A stretch of 22,630 bases of DNA from a virus. Under the pieces are notes generated by a model. It saw nothing but the letters and a program-made list of their open reading frames with translations, was not told the DNA's origin and did not search any database. The stretch lies in IMG/VR virus record IMGVR_UViG_3300022602_000461, positions 1-22,630 of that record. One strand, given 5' to 3'. This document shows, piece by piece, positions 1 through 8,569 of this stretch. Position numbers and translations under genes: made by a program. The stretch's first letter is position 1. Every line of letters starts with the position of its first letter.

Positions 1-2249
1 TTGTTTGTTGCACCTAAAGCAATTTCATAATACCCAGTAGCGTTGGGAGGAGTTGAAGTGTATATCTTAAAAGTTACTCGATCATTAATGTTCAATGTTG
101 ATGTAAAAAATACAAAATATTGAGGTCCTTGTGTAAGGAATCTATAATCTGTTGCAAATATTTTCTTAACATTGTTAACAAAAACATCAACTTTAATGTC
201 TGAGATATACCCAGGAGTATCAAGGGCTGTAATTTCAATAGTATTAGTTGCCGTTGTTAATACTTGAAATTGTATAATTGGAATATTAATGTTAGAACTT
301 AATTCCCATGTTGTAACATATTCTTCAGTAGGATAATTAAATTTTAAATAATATTGTTGTGTGTTATATACTCCTGTTGTAATGCCTTCTACAATAACAA
401 AAGTATCTGTTTGAAAATAATTAGTGAATAGATAATCACCAACATTATTAACATTTAGGTATTCCAACGGAAAACCTAACACGCTATCTGGTGCACCGGT
501 TCCAACAGAATATCCAAATATTCTAGTACCGGTAAATGTGCCACGATAAACAGATGTATCACCAAAACTTACTCCGCTTTTATCAAACACATCAAACAAC
601 GGAAATTGATTTAAACTTGTTTTTTCTTGTGCCGTATGCCATGTAGATCCATCAAACCACCAATTTTTTCCAGCATTAATTTCGCCGCGAAGGACAGCTA
701 CTCCTGCATTTGTTACAGGAATCCAATCTTCTGTAGGCACTAAAGAAATAACCTGCAATCCATTTATACTTACAAAATCAACTAGATATACTCTTCCTCG
801 AACTAGTGGATCATTATCGTTGTTAAAAATTACACGATACCCTGGTTGCAATAATTCGCTATCTACGTAATAACCAGGTGTACCTTCAACTTCTGTAAAT
901 GCATTTGCGGTAATATTGTCAATTAGATCAATAGGAGCAATCTCAGTAGACCCGTAATTAAATAATTGTAAATTTGGTTTGAACTCAACTATTGGACGAT
1001 TCGCACGTTGATTCTGTGGAAACACTGGAATAACATTATTTGCCTCGGCAGTTGCAATTATAACATCTGCATGAAACCAGCGATTGTATCTAGACCAAGC
1101 ATTACCGTCAAGACTACTTTTATTGATTGTGATATATTCTGGAGTAAACGGAATATTACTAAAATTATCAAACGGATATTCATCAAAGTTAGTACCATCA
1201 AAGTTGACATCTAAATTTGTTGTTGCAATTCCTGCATTTTGTAAAGTACTCCAGTCAGTTAATGTAATTGCAGTTCCAACTCCTTCAACAATCCATTCTT
1301 TATCAATATAAGAAGCAGGAGTTATCATTCCGCTAAAACGAATTTTCATTCCGTTAGTAAGTGTAATTCCATTTCCTGATTGATAGTTTACTTTTCCAAC
1401 TATTTCATTTACAACATCAAGTTTAGAATTTTCATCTAAGTTTTCTACTATAAATCTACCAGCTATTGTGCTATCATCTCCTGCAACATAAAATAATGTA
1501 GATGGAGTTGTTGCATCAACTGTTAGTATAATCTGACCACTAGAAATACCATTATTGCTGGCATTAAAATATGCATCTTGTGCCGAAGGGCTTACTGCTG
1601 TTTTAATCCAAAATTTATGTTTACTACTTACATTGAAAACGTAAGTCATTCCTCGATATAATGTAACCAATGGATCCGGTGTTACACCATCAGGTGTAAA
1701 AATGAATATCTCTTTTGTTGGATCATCTGTAACTGCATAAGTGCTAACTGTAGAAAGTACAGGTCCTGTAATTTCAATTGCATCAGGGCCAGTTGGCAAC
1801 CAATAGTATTGGTTGAAATTTACAAATTTATCCCAATCGATATATGGATTATAAGAGTAAGTTTTAGACTCAAATAATCTATTATGATTACTAGTAACTC
1901 CAGTTTCAAAAGCGATCTGATTTATTAAGTCATCGTATCCAACTGTTGTTTTTATATTTTGTTGTGCATCTCTAATTAATAATGCTGGTTCTAATTGATA
2001 ATCTGCTTCTAATCCGTTTGATGCAGGGATGTATTGATCAGTTGCCGGATTGTAATTTGGACTTAGTGTACTTCCAATGAAACCACTAATACGTTCAATT
2101 TTTGCAGGCTGTATTAATTGATCTAACGTGCTAGTTAAGAATCCTGTATTTTTATCTGTTCTTAAATAGGTTGGTAATAGATCAACAGTACGTCGAGTAT
2201 CTGATGGATTTGCAATGTCTACTACATTTATAATTTCATTATTTGCCAT
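1..2249 (-). CDS. Very large tail/baseplate structural protein at the gp7 position, 3' end outside window
   Basis: The reading frame is open from an ATG at 2249 to the window edge, giving about 749 codons without a stop. The start lies 2 nt after the gp6 stop, so it is co-transcribed with gp6 and probably translationally coupled. The first residues read MANNEIINVVDIANP, followed by LPTYLRTDKNTGFLTSTLDQ, a beginning I associate with very large virion structural proteins of aquatic T4-like phages. Around residues 190-265 a segment with LYRGMTYVFNV and later FYVAGDDS resembles the small beta-sandwich (cupredoxin/YHYH-like) domains often found in such proteins. Much of the rest is Asn/Thr/Val-rich, as in beta-rich structural proteins. 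T4 has wedge protein gp7 directly after gp6, so the position argues for a gp7 analogue, but I see no diagnostic gp7 motif. A tail fibre or tail-sheath-associated protein is the alternative. Full length cannot be judged. Confidence 0.75.
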   Translation of the reverse strand, partial: MANNEIINVVDIANPSDTRRTVDLLPTYLRTDKNTGFLTSTLDQLIQPAKIERISGFIGSTLSPNYNPATDQYIPASNGLEADYQLEPALLIRDAQQNIKTTVGYDDLINQIAFETGVTSNHNRLFESKTYSYNPYIDWDKFVNFNQYYWLPTGPDAIEITGPVLSTVSTYAVTDDPTKEIFIFTPDGVTPDPLVTLYRGMTYVFNVSSKHKFWIKTAVSPSAQDAYFNASNNGISSGQIILTVDATTPSTLFYVAGDDSTIAGRFIVENLDENSKLDVVNEIVGKVNYQSGNGITLTNGMKIRFSGMITPASYIDKEWIVEGVGTAITLTDWSTLQNAGIATTNLDVNFDGTNFDEYPFDNFSNIPFTPEYITINKSSLDGNAWSRYNRWFHADVIIATAEANNVIPVFPQNQRANRPIVEFKPNLQLFNYGSTEIAPIDLIDNITANAFTEVEGTPGYYVDSELLQPGYRVIFNNDNDPLVRGRVYLVDFVSINGLQVISLVPTEDWIPVTNAGVAVLRGEINAGKNWWFDGSTWHTAQEKTSLNQFPLFDVFDKSGVSFGDTSVYRGTFTGTRIFGYSVGTGAPDSVLGFPLEYLNVNNVGDYLFTNYFQTDTFVIVEGITTGVYNTQQYYLKFNYPTEEYVTTWELSSNINIPIIQFQVLTTATNTIEITALDTPGYISDIKVDVFVNNVKKIFATDYRFLTQGPQYFVFFTSTLNINDRVTFKIYTSTPPNATGYYEIALGATN

Positions 2250-2251
2250 TA

Positions 2252-5200
2252 TTAATATCCAATGGTATTGATCACAATACTTGCGGTTGTGTTAATTTGT
2301 GATGCTGTTAGTGAATCAATAACTTGAATGTCATTGATTGTTGCCCCAGTAACGAATATCTCATCGCTTTGTGCAGTTACTTGGAATAAGCTACCAAATA
2401 CAATATTTGATTTAGGAACTATTACAAAGTTTGTAATTGCTGGAGTTAGCGCATTCATTACATACGCAGACAGCTCTCCAAAATTAAATGTTTGTCCAAA
2501 ATCCCAATTTTCAACTGCAAAAAATTCTTCTATCGCTAACAAGATATTTGAAGCAATCTGATTAGGACTTACAGAAACTGCTGGGTTTTGTACTGCCTTA
2601 AATGTTGCTTGCAATGCCGGTACAGCATTATTACCAAACAGTACTTTATATTTTGCAGGGTGATACACGATTGTATCACTAATACTCTTAATTGGTTCTA
2701 GCACTGATGCAAAATTTTCTTCTAAACTATTTGTTGTAGGAGGTTGAGGTTCTGCTCCAGATCCTGTTAACAACCAACTGCGATATGTTGCATCATAATC
2801 AGTTGTTAGCAAGTAAATGTCAATAATATTCATTGGGCTTGGGTCAAATCTACGTTCCTCCCCGCTGTTATGCTGGTAATGAAAGTTTAAATTTCCTCTA
2901 CCAGGTTTAGCAAATAAACTAGGTTCTAACACCCAACCATACGCAGGGTCCCAACTCTTTATAACATCTGGTGTATAAAAATAATACATCGTTGATGTTG
3001 ATTGATCAGTTACTACTGATTGATCTGGATAAGCAACCACTGGCATATCAGTGTATAATTGATATCTTAAACCATCTGATAATTTTTGGAAGTAGACAAA
3101 ATTATATAGATAACCTGTTTGAGGAGAAATTCCGTCAGGGTTAACAATATTAATAAATGCGTCTGGATCATCTATCGATCCGTCATTCTTTGCATCAAAG
3201 AAACTGATTACTACTTTACTTGGATCTTGATATCCATCCGGTTCAATTATAGAAGAGTCTATCTGCCAATTATAGTCTACGCCTAATGATCCTAATTCTG
3301 GAGGAGCAGAAGGAGAAGCTACCACAACTGCCGATGTCTGTGTAGAATACCCTGTTCCGCTGTTAGCAACATACACTCCTGTAATAGATCCGTTTGTTAA
3401 TTGTGGAAATAACACAGCGCCAGTTCCGGATCCTGTTATTTTAATTGTATTTTGATCAACTGTAATATAACCACTACCTGGTTCACTAATATTAAATCCA
3501 TTAGATAACAGCAAGGATCCTCCATTTGTTGTTGCCGCAATAGATATACTGGCCGGAGTCCATACTGTAGGAGCATTATTATTTCCTAACACAGAAATTT
3601 TATCTTTAACTAATGTGCTAGATACAAAATCATAATTTTGAGATGTTGCGTCTATATAAAAGCCTGTTTCTGCTACACTTTGGAATAGATAATCTGTAGT
3701 TCTATATAATACATTGTAAGAACTACCAATCCACTGGAATGCCATCATCCAACTAGAATCTTTATTTGAATTTGTTAAGTCGCCCTGATACGTAAGGTTA
3801 AAAGAATTTTTAAGATCAAGATTAGTATCAACTATAATAAACCAACTACGAGTATTTGCATCAAAACTTAAACCAAAGTTTCTATTAATCAATCCTAGAT
3901 TGATAATTTGAGTCTCTAGCGCATACGACCAAATTGTTTGAAACGTTGGTATGATTTCTGTCGGCACAGAACCGGCAGGTACATTACCTGTTAAGATTAT
4001 AGGACCAGTTCCATCATTTAATGCTCCTAGTCCGCTATTAGATCCGTCACCGATTACCTGTATAACTTTTGCCCATAGATATGTTCTAGTAGTTGAATCA
4101 GGTATTGTTGTAGTTCTACCGTCTGGTAAGAAATATTGTTTCTGTCCGTTTACGATAGGTGCTACAAATTTCATCAGCGCACCAGATGTTACATACTGAG
4201 TATTTGTTGATGAAAAATATCCTGTCTGGATAGGATTTCCAAACTCATTAACAAAATAACCACGAGTTTGATTAATGCCAGGATTGACAGGTACCCATGT
4301 CAATCCCAATGTATCAATGCCAGGTCTCGGATAGTTTTCAAAATAATAATTTTTAAAACTTGCGCTGGTTAAAATTGGCTCAACTTGATTTTTTAATATT
4401 CCGTAAAACTCATTACGAGTTGTAAATGTAAAATTAATTGTAGGCTGGCTTGCTTCTTTATAAATGATTCCATCTGTTGCAAAAATTTCTGTACGACTAT
4501 ATTTGCCTGTTACATCATTTAATTCAAAATATTTAGAAATTCCGCTTGCTACTCGATTTACACTTTTTACTTTAAGTACATTTGTTCCAGCAGTAATAGG
4601 AGCGATGTTATAATCTTCTCCAGTAATCATACGATTCTGCGTATAATATTGTTGAGGTGCTTTTAATTTAATAGAATCGTTAGTTTCCGGACCTGAACTA
4701 TTATCTACCGTGTATTGTAAAGATAGTGTTAAGGTTAATGTTTGACTCTGCCCAAGTTTATTGTAATATGGAATTTGAACATTAATACCGCTAATTTGAT
4801 CAGATGTAATTATATAAGATAATGCGTTACTTTGACGATAGAATAATCGAAAGTTTCCTTTAGGTAAATCACCAAAGCTACCGTCTGCAAAATTTAAATC
4901 TATTTGATCATTGTTTCGTGAAGTAACTGCATAGATGTTTCTAATATTTTGACTTACACTATTGTAAATTACATTGTTTCCAGATGTTGCATCTACCTTA
5001 GTCCATAAGGTATTGTAATTACCAGTAGAGCCTTGTTGAAATAACCACACATCAGTATCATTAATATTGTTTGCATTAATACCAATTAATTCGTTAGCCA
5101 CTGGATTAGGAATACTAAAATCACTATAATTTAAATTTCCTTGACGGAAGTGTACAAAGAATCCAGTGTTAGAAGATCCAGATCCTTTATTGTCGTTTTG

Positions 5201-5917
5201 AAATATAAAACTAAACGTATTTCCGGGGGTAGGAGGATCTTCGTATATGTACGTTTTTCCTGCAAACAAGCATCCAACCATTTCAAAACTCATCGTTGTA
5301 CCGTTAATTGATTTTGAAAAACCAAATACAGGCACATCAGTATTAGTTGTATTAATTCTATATTGTTGGGTAGAAATTCCGTTTATTAATCCCGAATCAT
5401 ATGGCTTGCCAAATACAAAACTACCAGGCATAGCAGAATTTAAAATTGTAATAAATTGTTGATACCAATTAATATTTGTAGGGTCATTCCATCCTACAAC
5501 ACTATTTGCAAGGTTAACACCGTTAGCATCAATTACGTTATCTGTGGTTGTAATTGCAGATATTTTTAAGAAACCGTTAGCAGGAACATTTCGAGAAGCA
5601 TTATAGCTAATGAGTTGAGCTAATTGTAAAATGCTATCTCTGCGTGTAGCAGTTTCTAAGAAATTTTCACGGGCATTTAAATCAATACGGAAACTTAAAT
5701 TTTGACCCAAAAACGCAATCAGGTCAATAATTGCTACAAATTCGCTAGAATCGATGTAGTCATTAAAATCTTCGGGATAATTTTCACGAAGATATGCTAT
5801 GGCAGTTCGACGCAAAGTGTCAAAATCATAGCTTTGAAAGTCGGCATTTTGGAAAGATTTATAAATCTTTTTCCAATCTTCTGCGACAAGTATTTGTGAA
5901 TTAGTTGCTGGTATCAT
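2252..5917 (-). CDS. 6: Baseplate wedge protein gp6 (baseplate J-like)
   Basis: This 1221-residue protein has the gp6-type N-terminus. A helical region (about residues 10-110) with EDWKKIYKSF, YLRENYPEDFNDYI and IDLIAFLGQNLSFRIDLNAR is followed by ATRRDSILQLAQLISY, as in the baseplate-J-like proteins that dimerise into the inner wedge ring. T4 gp6 is about 660 residues, so this one is nearly twice as long. Part of the extra length is a Gly-rich beta segment at about residues 805-873 with two GSGY/GTGY repeats. The C-terminus returns to the J-like pattern (LAIEEFFAVENWDFGQTFNF, then SAYVMNALTPAITNFVIVP). The gene follows gp25, the normal T4 wedge partner order. The ATG at 5917 is preceded only by a weak GGAT, and the start codon lies at the edge of a 9-bp inverted repeat described separately. 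A late promoter motif lies 23 nt upstream. The identification is secure; the roles of the insertions are inferred. Confidence 0.92.
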   Translation of the reverse strand: MIPATNSQILVAEDWKKIYKSFQNADFQSYDFDTLRRTAIAYLRENYPEDFNDYIDSSEFVAIIDLIAFLGQNLSFRIDLNARENFLETATRRDSILQLAQLISYNASRNVPANGFLKISAITTTDNVIDANGVNLANSVVGWNDPTNINWYQQFITILNSAMPGSFVFGKPYDSGLINGISTQQYRINTTNTDVPVFGFSKSINGTTMSFEMVGCLFAGKTYIYEDPPTPGNTFSFIFQNDNKGSGSSNTGFFVHFRQGNLNYSDFSIPNPVANELIGINANNINDTDVWLFQQGSTGNYNTLWTKVDATSGNNVIYNSVSQNIRNIYAVTSRNNDQIDLNFADGSFGDLPKGNFRLFYRQSNALSYIITSDQISGINVQIPYYNKLGQSQTLTLTLSLQYTVDNSSGPETNDSIKLKAPQQYYTQNRMITGEDYNIAPITAGTNVLKVKSVNRVASGISKYFELNDVTGKYSRTEIFATDGIIYKEASQPTINFTFTTRNEFYGILKNQVEPILTSASFKNYYFENYPRPGIDTLGLTWVPVNPGINQTRGYFVNEFGNPIQTGYFSSTNTQYVTSGALMKFVAPIVNGQKQYFLPDGRTTTIPDSTTRTYLWAKVIQVIGDGSNSGLGALNDGTGPIILTGNVPAGSVPTEIIPTFQTIWSYALETQIINLGLINRNFGLSFDANTRSWFIIVDTNLDLKNSFNLTYQGDLTNSNKDSSWMMAFQWIGSSYNVLYRTTDYLFQSVAETGFYIDATSQNYDFVSSTLVKDKISVLGNNNAPTVWTPASISIAATTNGGSLLLSNGFNISEPGSGYITVDQNTIKITGSGTGAVLFPQLTNGSITGVYVANSGTGYSTQTSAVVVASPSAPPELGSLGVDYNWQIDSSIIEPDGYQDPSKVVISFFDAKNDGSIDDPDAFINIVNPDGISPQTGYLYNFVYFQKLSDGLRYQLYTDMPVVAYPDQSVVTDQSTSTMYYFYTPDVIKSWDPAYGWVLEPSLFAKPGRGNLNFHYQHNSGEERRFDPSPMNIIDIYLLTTDYDATYRSWLLTGSGAEPQPPTTNSLEENFASVLEPIKSISDTIVYHPAKYKVLFGNNAVPALQATFKAVQNPAVSVSPNQIASNILLAIEEFFAVENWDFGQTFNFGELSAYVMNALTPAITNFVIVPKSNIVFGSLFQVTAQSDEIFVTGATINDIQVIDSLTASQINTTASIVINTIGY

Positions 5918-5942
5918 ATGTTATGCCATCCGGATAACATAT
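5916..5942 (-). promoter_or_regulatory. Inverted repeat that can sequester the gp6 start codon
   Basis: Bases 5916-5924 and 5934-5942 are perfectly complementary over 9 bp (ATATGTTAT / ATAACATAT) with a 9-nt loop. In minus-strand RNA the distal arm includes the A and U of the gp6 AUG. The proximal arm overlaps the late promoter motif at 5940-5947. Transcripts reading through from gp25 would contain the whole hairpin, whereas transcripts starting at the late promoter (expected near 5934) would lack almost all of the upstream arm. Confidence 0.55.
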
Positions 5943-5947
5943 TTATT
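5940..5947 (-). promoter_or_regulatory. T4-type late promoter for gp6
   Basis: Read on the minus strand the bases are AATAAATA. They match the T4 late consensus TATAAATA at seven of eight positions and fully match the NATAAATA variant reported for marine T4-like phages. The motif lies 23 nt before the gp6 ATG, in one of the few intergenic gaps of this operon, with the expected RNA start around 5934. It would be read by polymerase carrying gp55, which is encoded in this window. Confidence 0.6.
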
Positions 5948-5967
5948 TGTTTGATAATGTATGTATA

Positions 5968-6408
5968 TTATTGTTGTTGGACAAGACCAATTTCCTTATC
6001 AAATGCTAGGCGTAATACATCGGTTTGATTTGTTCCAACATAGCTGAGCGTAGCTTCTAATTGTAACCCGTATTGTGCTTCAACCAGATTAATCTGCACA
6101 GGAACTACTCTAGGATCAGAATTTAATATAGCATTAACGTTGTCAACGACTGCTTGTTTTAATTGATCTGTTAACGGTTCATATATTAAATTCCAGATAA
6201 TTGTTCCAAACTCGGGATTCATTACTCGTTCGCCCTGTCTAGTATTAAACTGATTCATTAAGTCCTGTTTGATTAGATCATAATCATACAACTTAGGATT
6301 AGTTTTAGTAGGGTCAACTGTGCTAAACCCGCGATAGAATTGACTGTTCTGCGTATTTGCTTGAGCAGTATTATTCTTAGGAGTAATGACTATATTTTTG
6401 TATGGCAT
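5968..6408 (-). CDS. 25: Baseplate wedge protein gp25 (GPW/gp25 family)
   Basis: The protein has 146 residues; T4 gp25 has 132. It carries the family core: DLIKQDLMNQFNTRQGERVM followed by NPEFGTIIWNLIYEP, then TDQLKQAVVDNVNAIL and DPRVVPVQI. Proteins of this family resemble lysozyme in fold ancestry but serve as structural parts of the inner baseplate wedge, joining gp6 and gp53 near the sheath. The N-terminal 40 residues are polar and Asn/Gln/Thr-rich. The gene starts 7 nt after the gp5 stop. The only ribosome-binding candidate is an AGGTGG inside the end of gp5, rather far from the ATG, so coupling to gp5 translation is likely. The order gp5-gp25-gp6 matches the usual arrangement in aquatic T4-like phages. 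Confidence 0.93.
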   Translation of the reverse strand: MPYKNIVITPKNNTAQANTQNSQFYRGFSTVDPTKTNPKLYDYDLIKQDLMNQFNTRQGERVMNPEFGTIIWNLIYEPLTDQLKQAVVDNVNAILNSDPRVVPVQINLVEAQYGLQLEATLSYVGTNQTDVLRLAFDKEIGLVQQQ

Positions 6409-6415
6409 GCTTTAT

Positions 6416-8569
6416 TTACCCACCTGTTTGACCTTGCAAGTTTGCCAAGAAGCAAAGATATAAATCTTTTTTTGTAGCATATATATCAGGTGTACAATAG
6501 CCCACGCTGTGTACTGCGGCATCAAAATATGCAGGACTGTTTTGATCTGCTTTACATCTATCAAGCAAATAGGCCACTGCTATTTTTGCACTATTTGTAG
6601 GATCTAGTAATAGATCAGGATTGCCTAAAATATCAACTCCGGATAGTTGAGCATAGCGTTTATAATTGGGGTAGCCAGTTAACTGTATATATCCTCTACC
6701 GTAATACTTTCCACCTTGATCAGCTGTGGTGTTTCCAAGGTTCTTTCCCGATGGAGTTGTTGGTCCATATATAAAGGAGAAGAAATCGTAACGACTTCCT
6801 GTCCATCCAGAATACTTTGGTATAAGGCTTGAAAAATTGGCATTATTAAACCAAGAAAATACTGCGGTTAATCTACTAGAACTATAATTATACCCTTCTT
6901 GTATTGGTGTCCATTTACTTTCTCCGCCTACGATAGCTAACAAAGATGCTAGCGCAATTGGTGTCGTAAGTTGACCTGCGGCCGCGGCTTTTAACGCGGC
7001 AATCCCTGCTTGACTAGAAGCCGCATTAATTAATTTTCCAGCTGTTACGCTACAGCCAACTCCCTGAACAACCGCAGGAGTTACTGATGTATTTGAAGGA
7101 GGAGGTGTGTCGGGACGTACTTGTGTTGATACGTCTGTATTTGCCGCACTAAACGCTGTAGGATTAATATTTTCATGTTGCACATACGGTTCGTGAGTCG
7201 GAACACGTTGCATAATTGATGTAATATCAGCAGATTTATAAAATTTGCCTTGACTCCATCCTGCACTTTTATCTGAGTTAGGTAATGTATATAATGTAAG
7301 TTTAGTTGCTAGATCTGCAGGTACCGCAGGATTTCCTGCTACTGAATTTAATTGTATTTTTGATCCAACTACTACTGCATCACCTGTCGCTCCTAGTGTA
7401 GCGGTCCCAGAAACACTGGTATTCCAATTGCCGTTGGTTAGCAAATGCATGTCCGACGCAGATGTTATTCTCATCTGCTGACTAGCGTTTATGTTAAAAT
7501 TTGTAGGAGTTTGTAATTTAATATCGGCGCCTGCAATAACAAACCATCTATCAAAACAGTTCATTTCAATACCGCTACCTGCCGCCATATTGATGTTACG
7601 GCCTGCTTCTATATTAACATCTCTATCTGCTTTAAAATTAAAATCTGCTTGAGTATGTATACTAACAGAGTCGGCGGCATACATATCAATTTTGCCGTTG
7701 CTGGTAAGTTCTATCCAAGCATTTCCAGAAGCATTACCTATATAAATCAAATCACTACTATTGTGCAGAAGTATTTGATGCCCTGTTCGAGTGCGAATTC
7801 TAACTAGCTCATTTAATCCATCTTTGTCACCGTCATCCATAACAAACGTACTACCGCCTAATCTGCTAACTGGTGCAAGAATCTTGCTGTCGTAACCAAT
7901 TGTGGCTTTTTTTGCCCCTTGACTGCCATCGATTGGGCCCGGCGTCGAGATCCCAAATACCATACTAGGAACTTCTCGTCTAGCAGAACTTGATGTTACT
8001 CCACGAACAGTATCAAGCAATAATCCCTGGGCCAACAATCTATCAGCAAACGGGTGTACTGGTTTTCCAAACTGATCTGGTTTAGGTATCGATAAGGTCC
8101 TAGTTGATTTATTAAATTCCCCAACTGGCAAATATGTTGTGCCATACTTTTGTTGTTGCTCTGGGGTCATCTCAACATTTTTACTAGCCGCAATTCCAGG
8201 AACCATATAGTTCTGGAACCTATCCTGGACACATCCAATCCAGAATCCTTGGTTCATGTCACCGTCAATAAAGATTACTAATACTGTTGTACCTATGTCC
8301 GGAGGAACAGCCCACATTCCGTAACTTTTTTGTACATCGTTAAAGTTTGCAGAATTTGTGCCTTCATAATTCACACTGGTAACTCCATAAAAAGGACTTA
8401 GATATTGTACCTGTACTGTCTGCCCTTGATGATCTTTATTACCTGTAGTTCTTCTAATCAGCATAACTTCTAGTCCGCCCATATAGGTAGGATCTAAATG
8501 ATTAGTTACAATAGCCAGGAACGGGCCGTGTCCTACAAAATGCGATTTACCGCGGAATTCATCAGTCAT
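6416..8569 (-). CDS. 5: Baseplate central spike protein gp5 with C-terminal GH19-type lysozyme/chitinase domain
   Basis: I choose the ATG at 8569 (717 residues). It forms a TAATG junction with the upstream stop and has GGAG 6 nt before it; extending to 8581 would need a TTG start inside the upstream gene. The N-terminal OB-fold reads FLAIVTNHLDPTYMGGLEVM and later PPDIGTTVLVIFIDGDMNQG, as in gp5/VgrG proteins. A beta-helix needle region follows (about residues 235-400) with VRIRTRTGHQILLHNSSD, WIELTSNGKIDMYAADSVSI and repeated ADRDVNIEAGRNINMAAG. The last 200 residues form a GH19-like peptidoglycan-cleaving domain: GGESKWTP with the probable catalytic Glu, EGYNYSSSRL, then GGKYYGRGYIQLTGYPNYKR. 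In T4 gp5 the lysozyme domain is of the T4L type and lies between OB-fold and needle, so both its family and its position differ here. The protein should puncture the envelope and locally digest the wall during injection. Confidence 0.92.
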   Translation of the reverse strand: MTDEFRGKSHFVGHGPFLAIVTNHLDPTYMGGLEVMLIRRTTGNKDHQGQTVQVQYLSPFYGVTSVNYEGTNSANFNDVQKSYGMWAVPPDIGTTVLVIFIDGDMNQGFWIGCVQDRFQNYMVPGIAASKNVEMTPEQQQKYGTTYLPVGEFNKSTRTLSIPKPDQFGKPVHPFADRLLAQGLLLDTVRGVTSSSARREVPSMVFGISTPGPIDGSQGAKKATIGYDSKILAPVSRLGGSTFVMDDGDKDGLNELVRIRTRTGHQILLHNSSDLIYIGNASGNAWIELTSNGKIDMYAADSVSIHTQADFNFKADRDVNIEAGRNINMAAGSGIEMNCFDRWFVIAGADIKLQTPTNFNINASQQMRITSASDMHLLTNGNWNTSVSGTATLGATGDAVVVGSKIQLNSVAGNPAVPADLATKLTLYTLPNSDKSAGWSQGKFYKSADITSIMQRVPTHEPYVQHENINPTAFSAANTDVSTQVRPDTPPPSNTSVTPAVVQGVGCSVTAGKLINAASSQAGIAALKAAAAGQLTTPIALASLLAIVGGESKWTPIQEGYNYSSSRLTAVFSWFNNANFSSLIPKYSGWTGSRYDFFSFIYGPTTPSGKNLGNTTADQGGKYYGRGYIQLTGYPNYKRYAQLSGVDILGNPDLLLDPTNSAKIAVAYLLDRCKADQNSPAYFDAAVHSVGYCTPDIYATKKDLYLCFLANLQGQTGG

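Noticed and set aside
1008-1311. Two small plus-strand open frames
   Set aside because: They lie antisense to the open frame of the large structural protein and look like chance frames.
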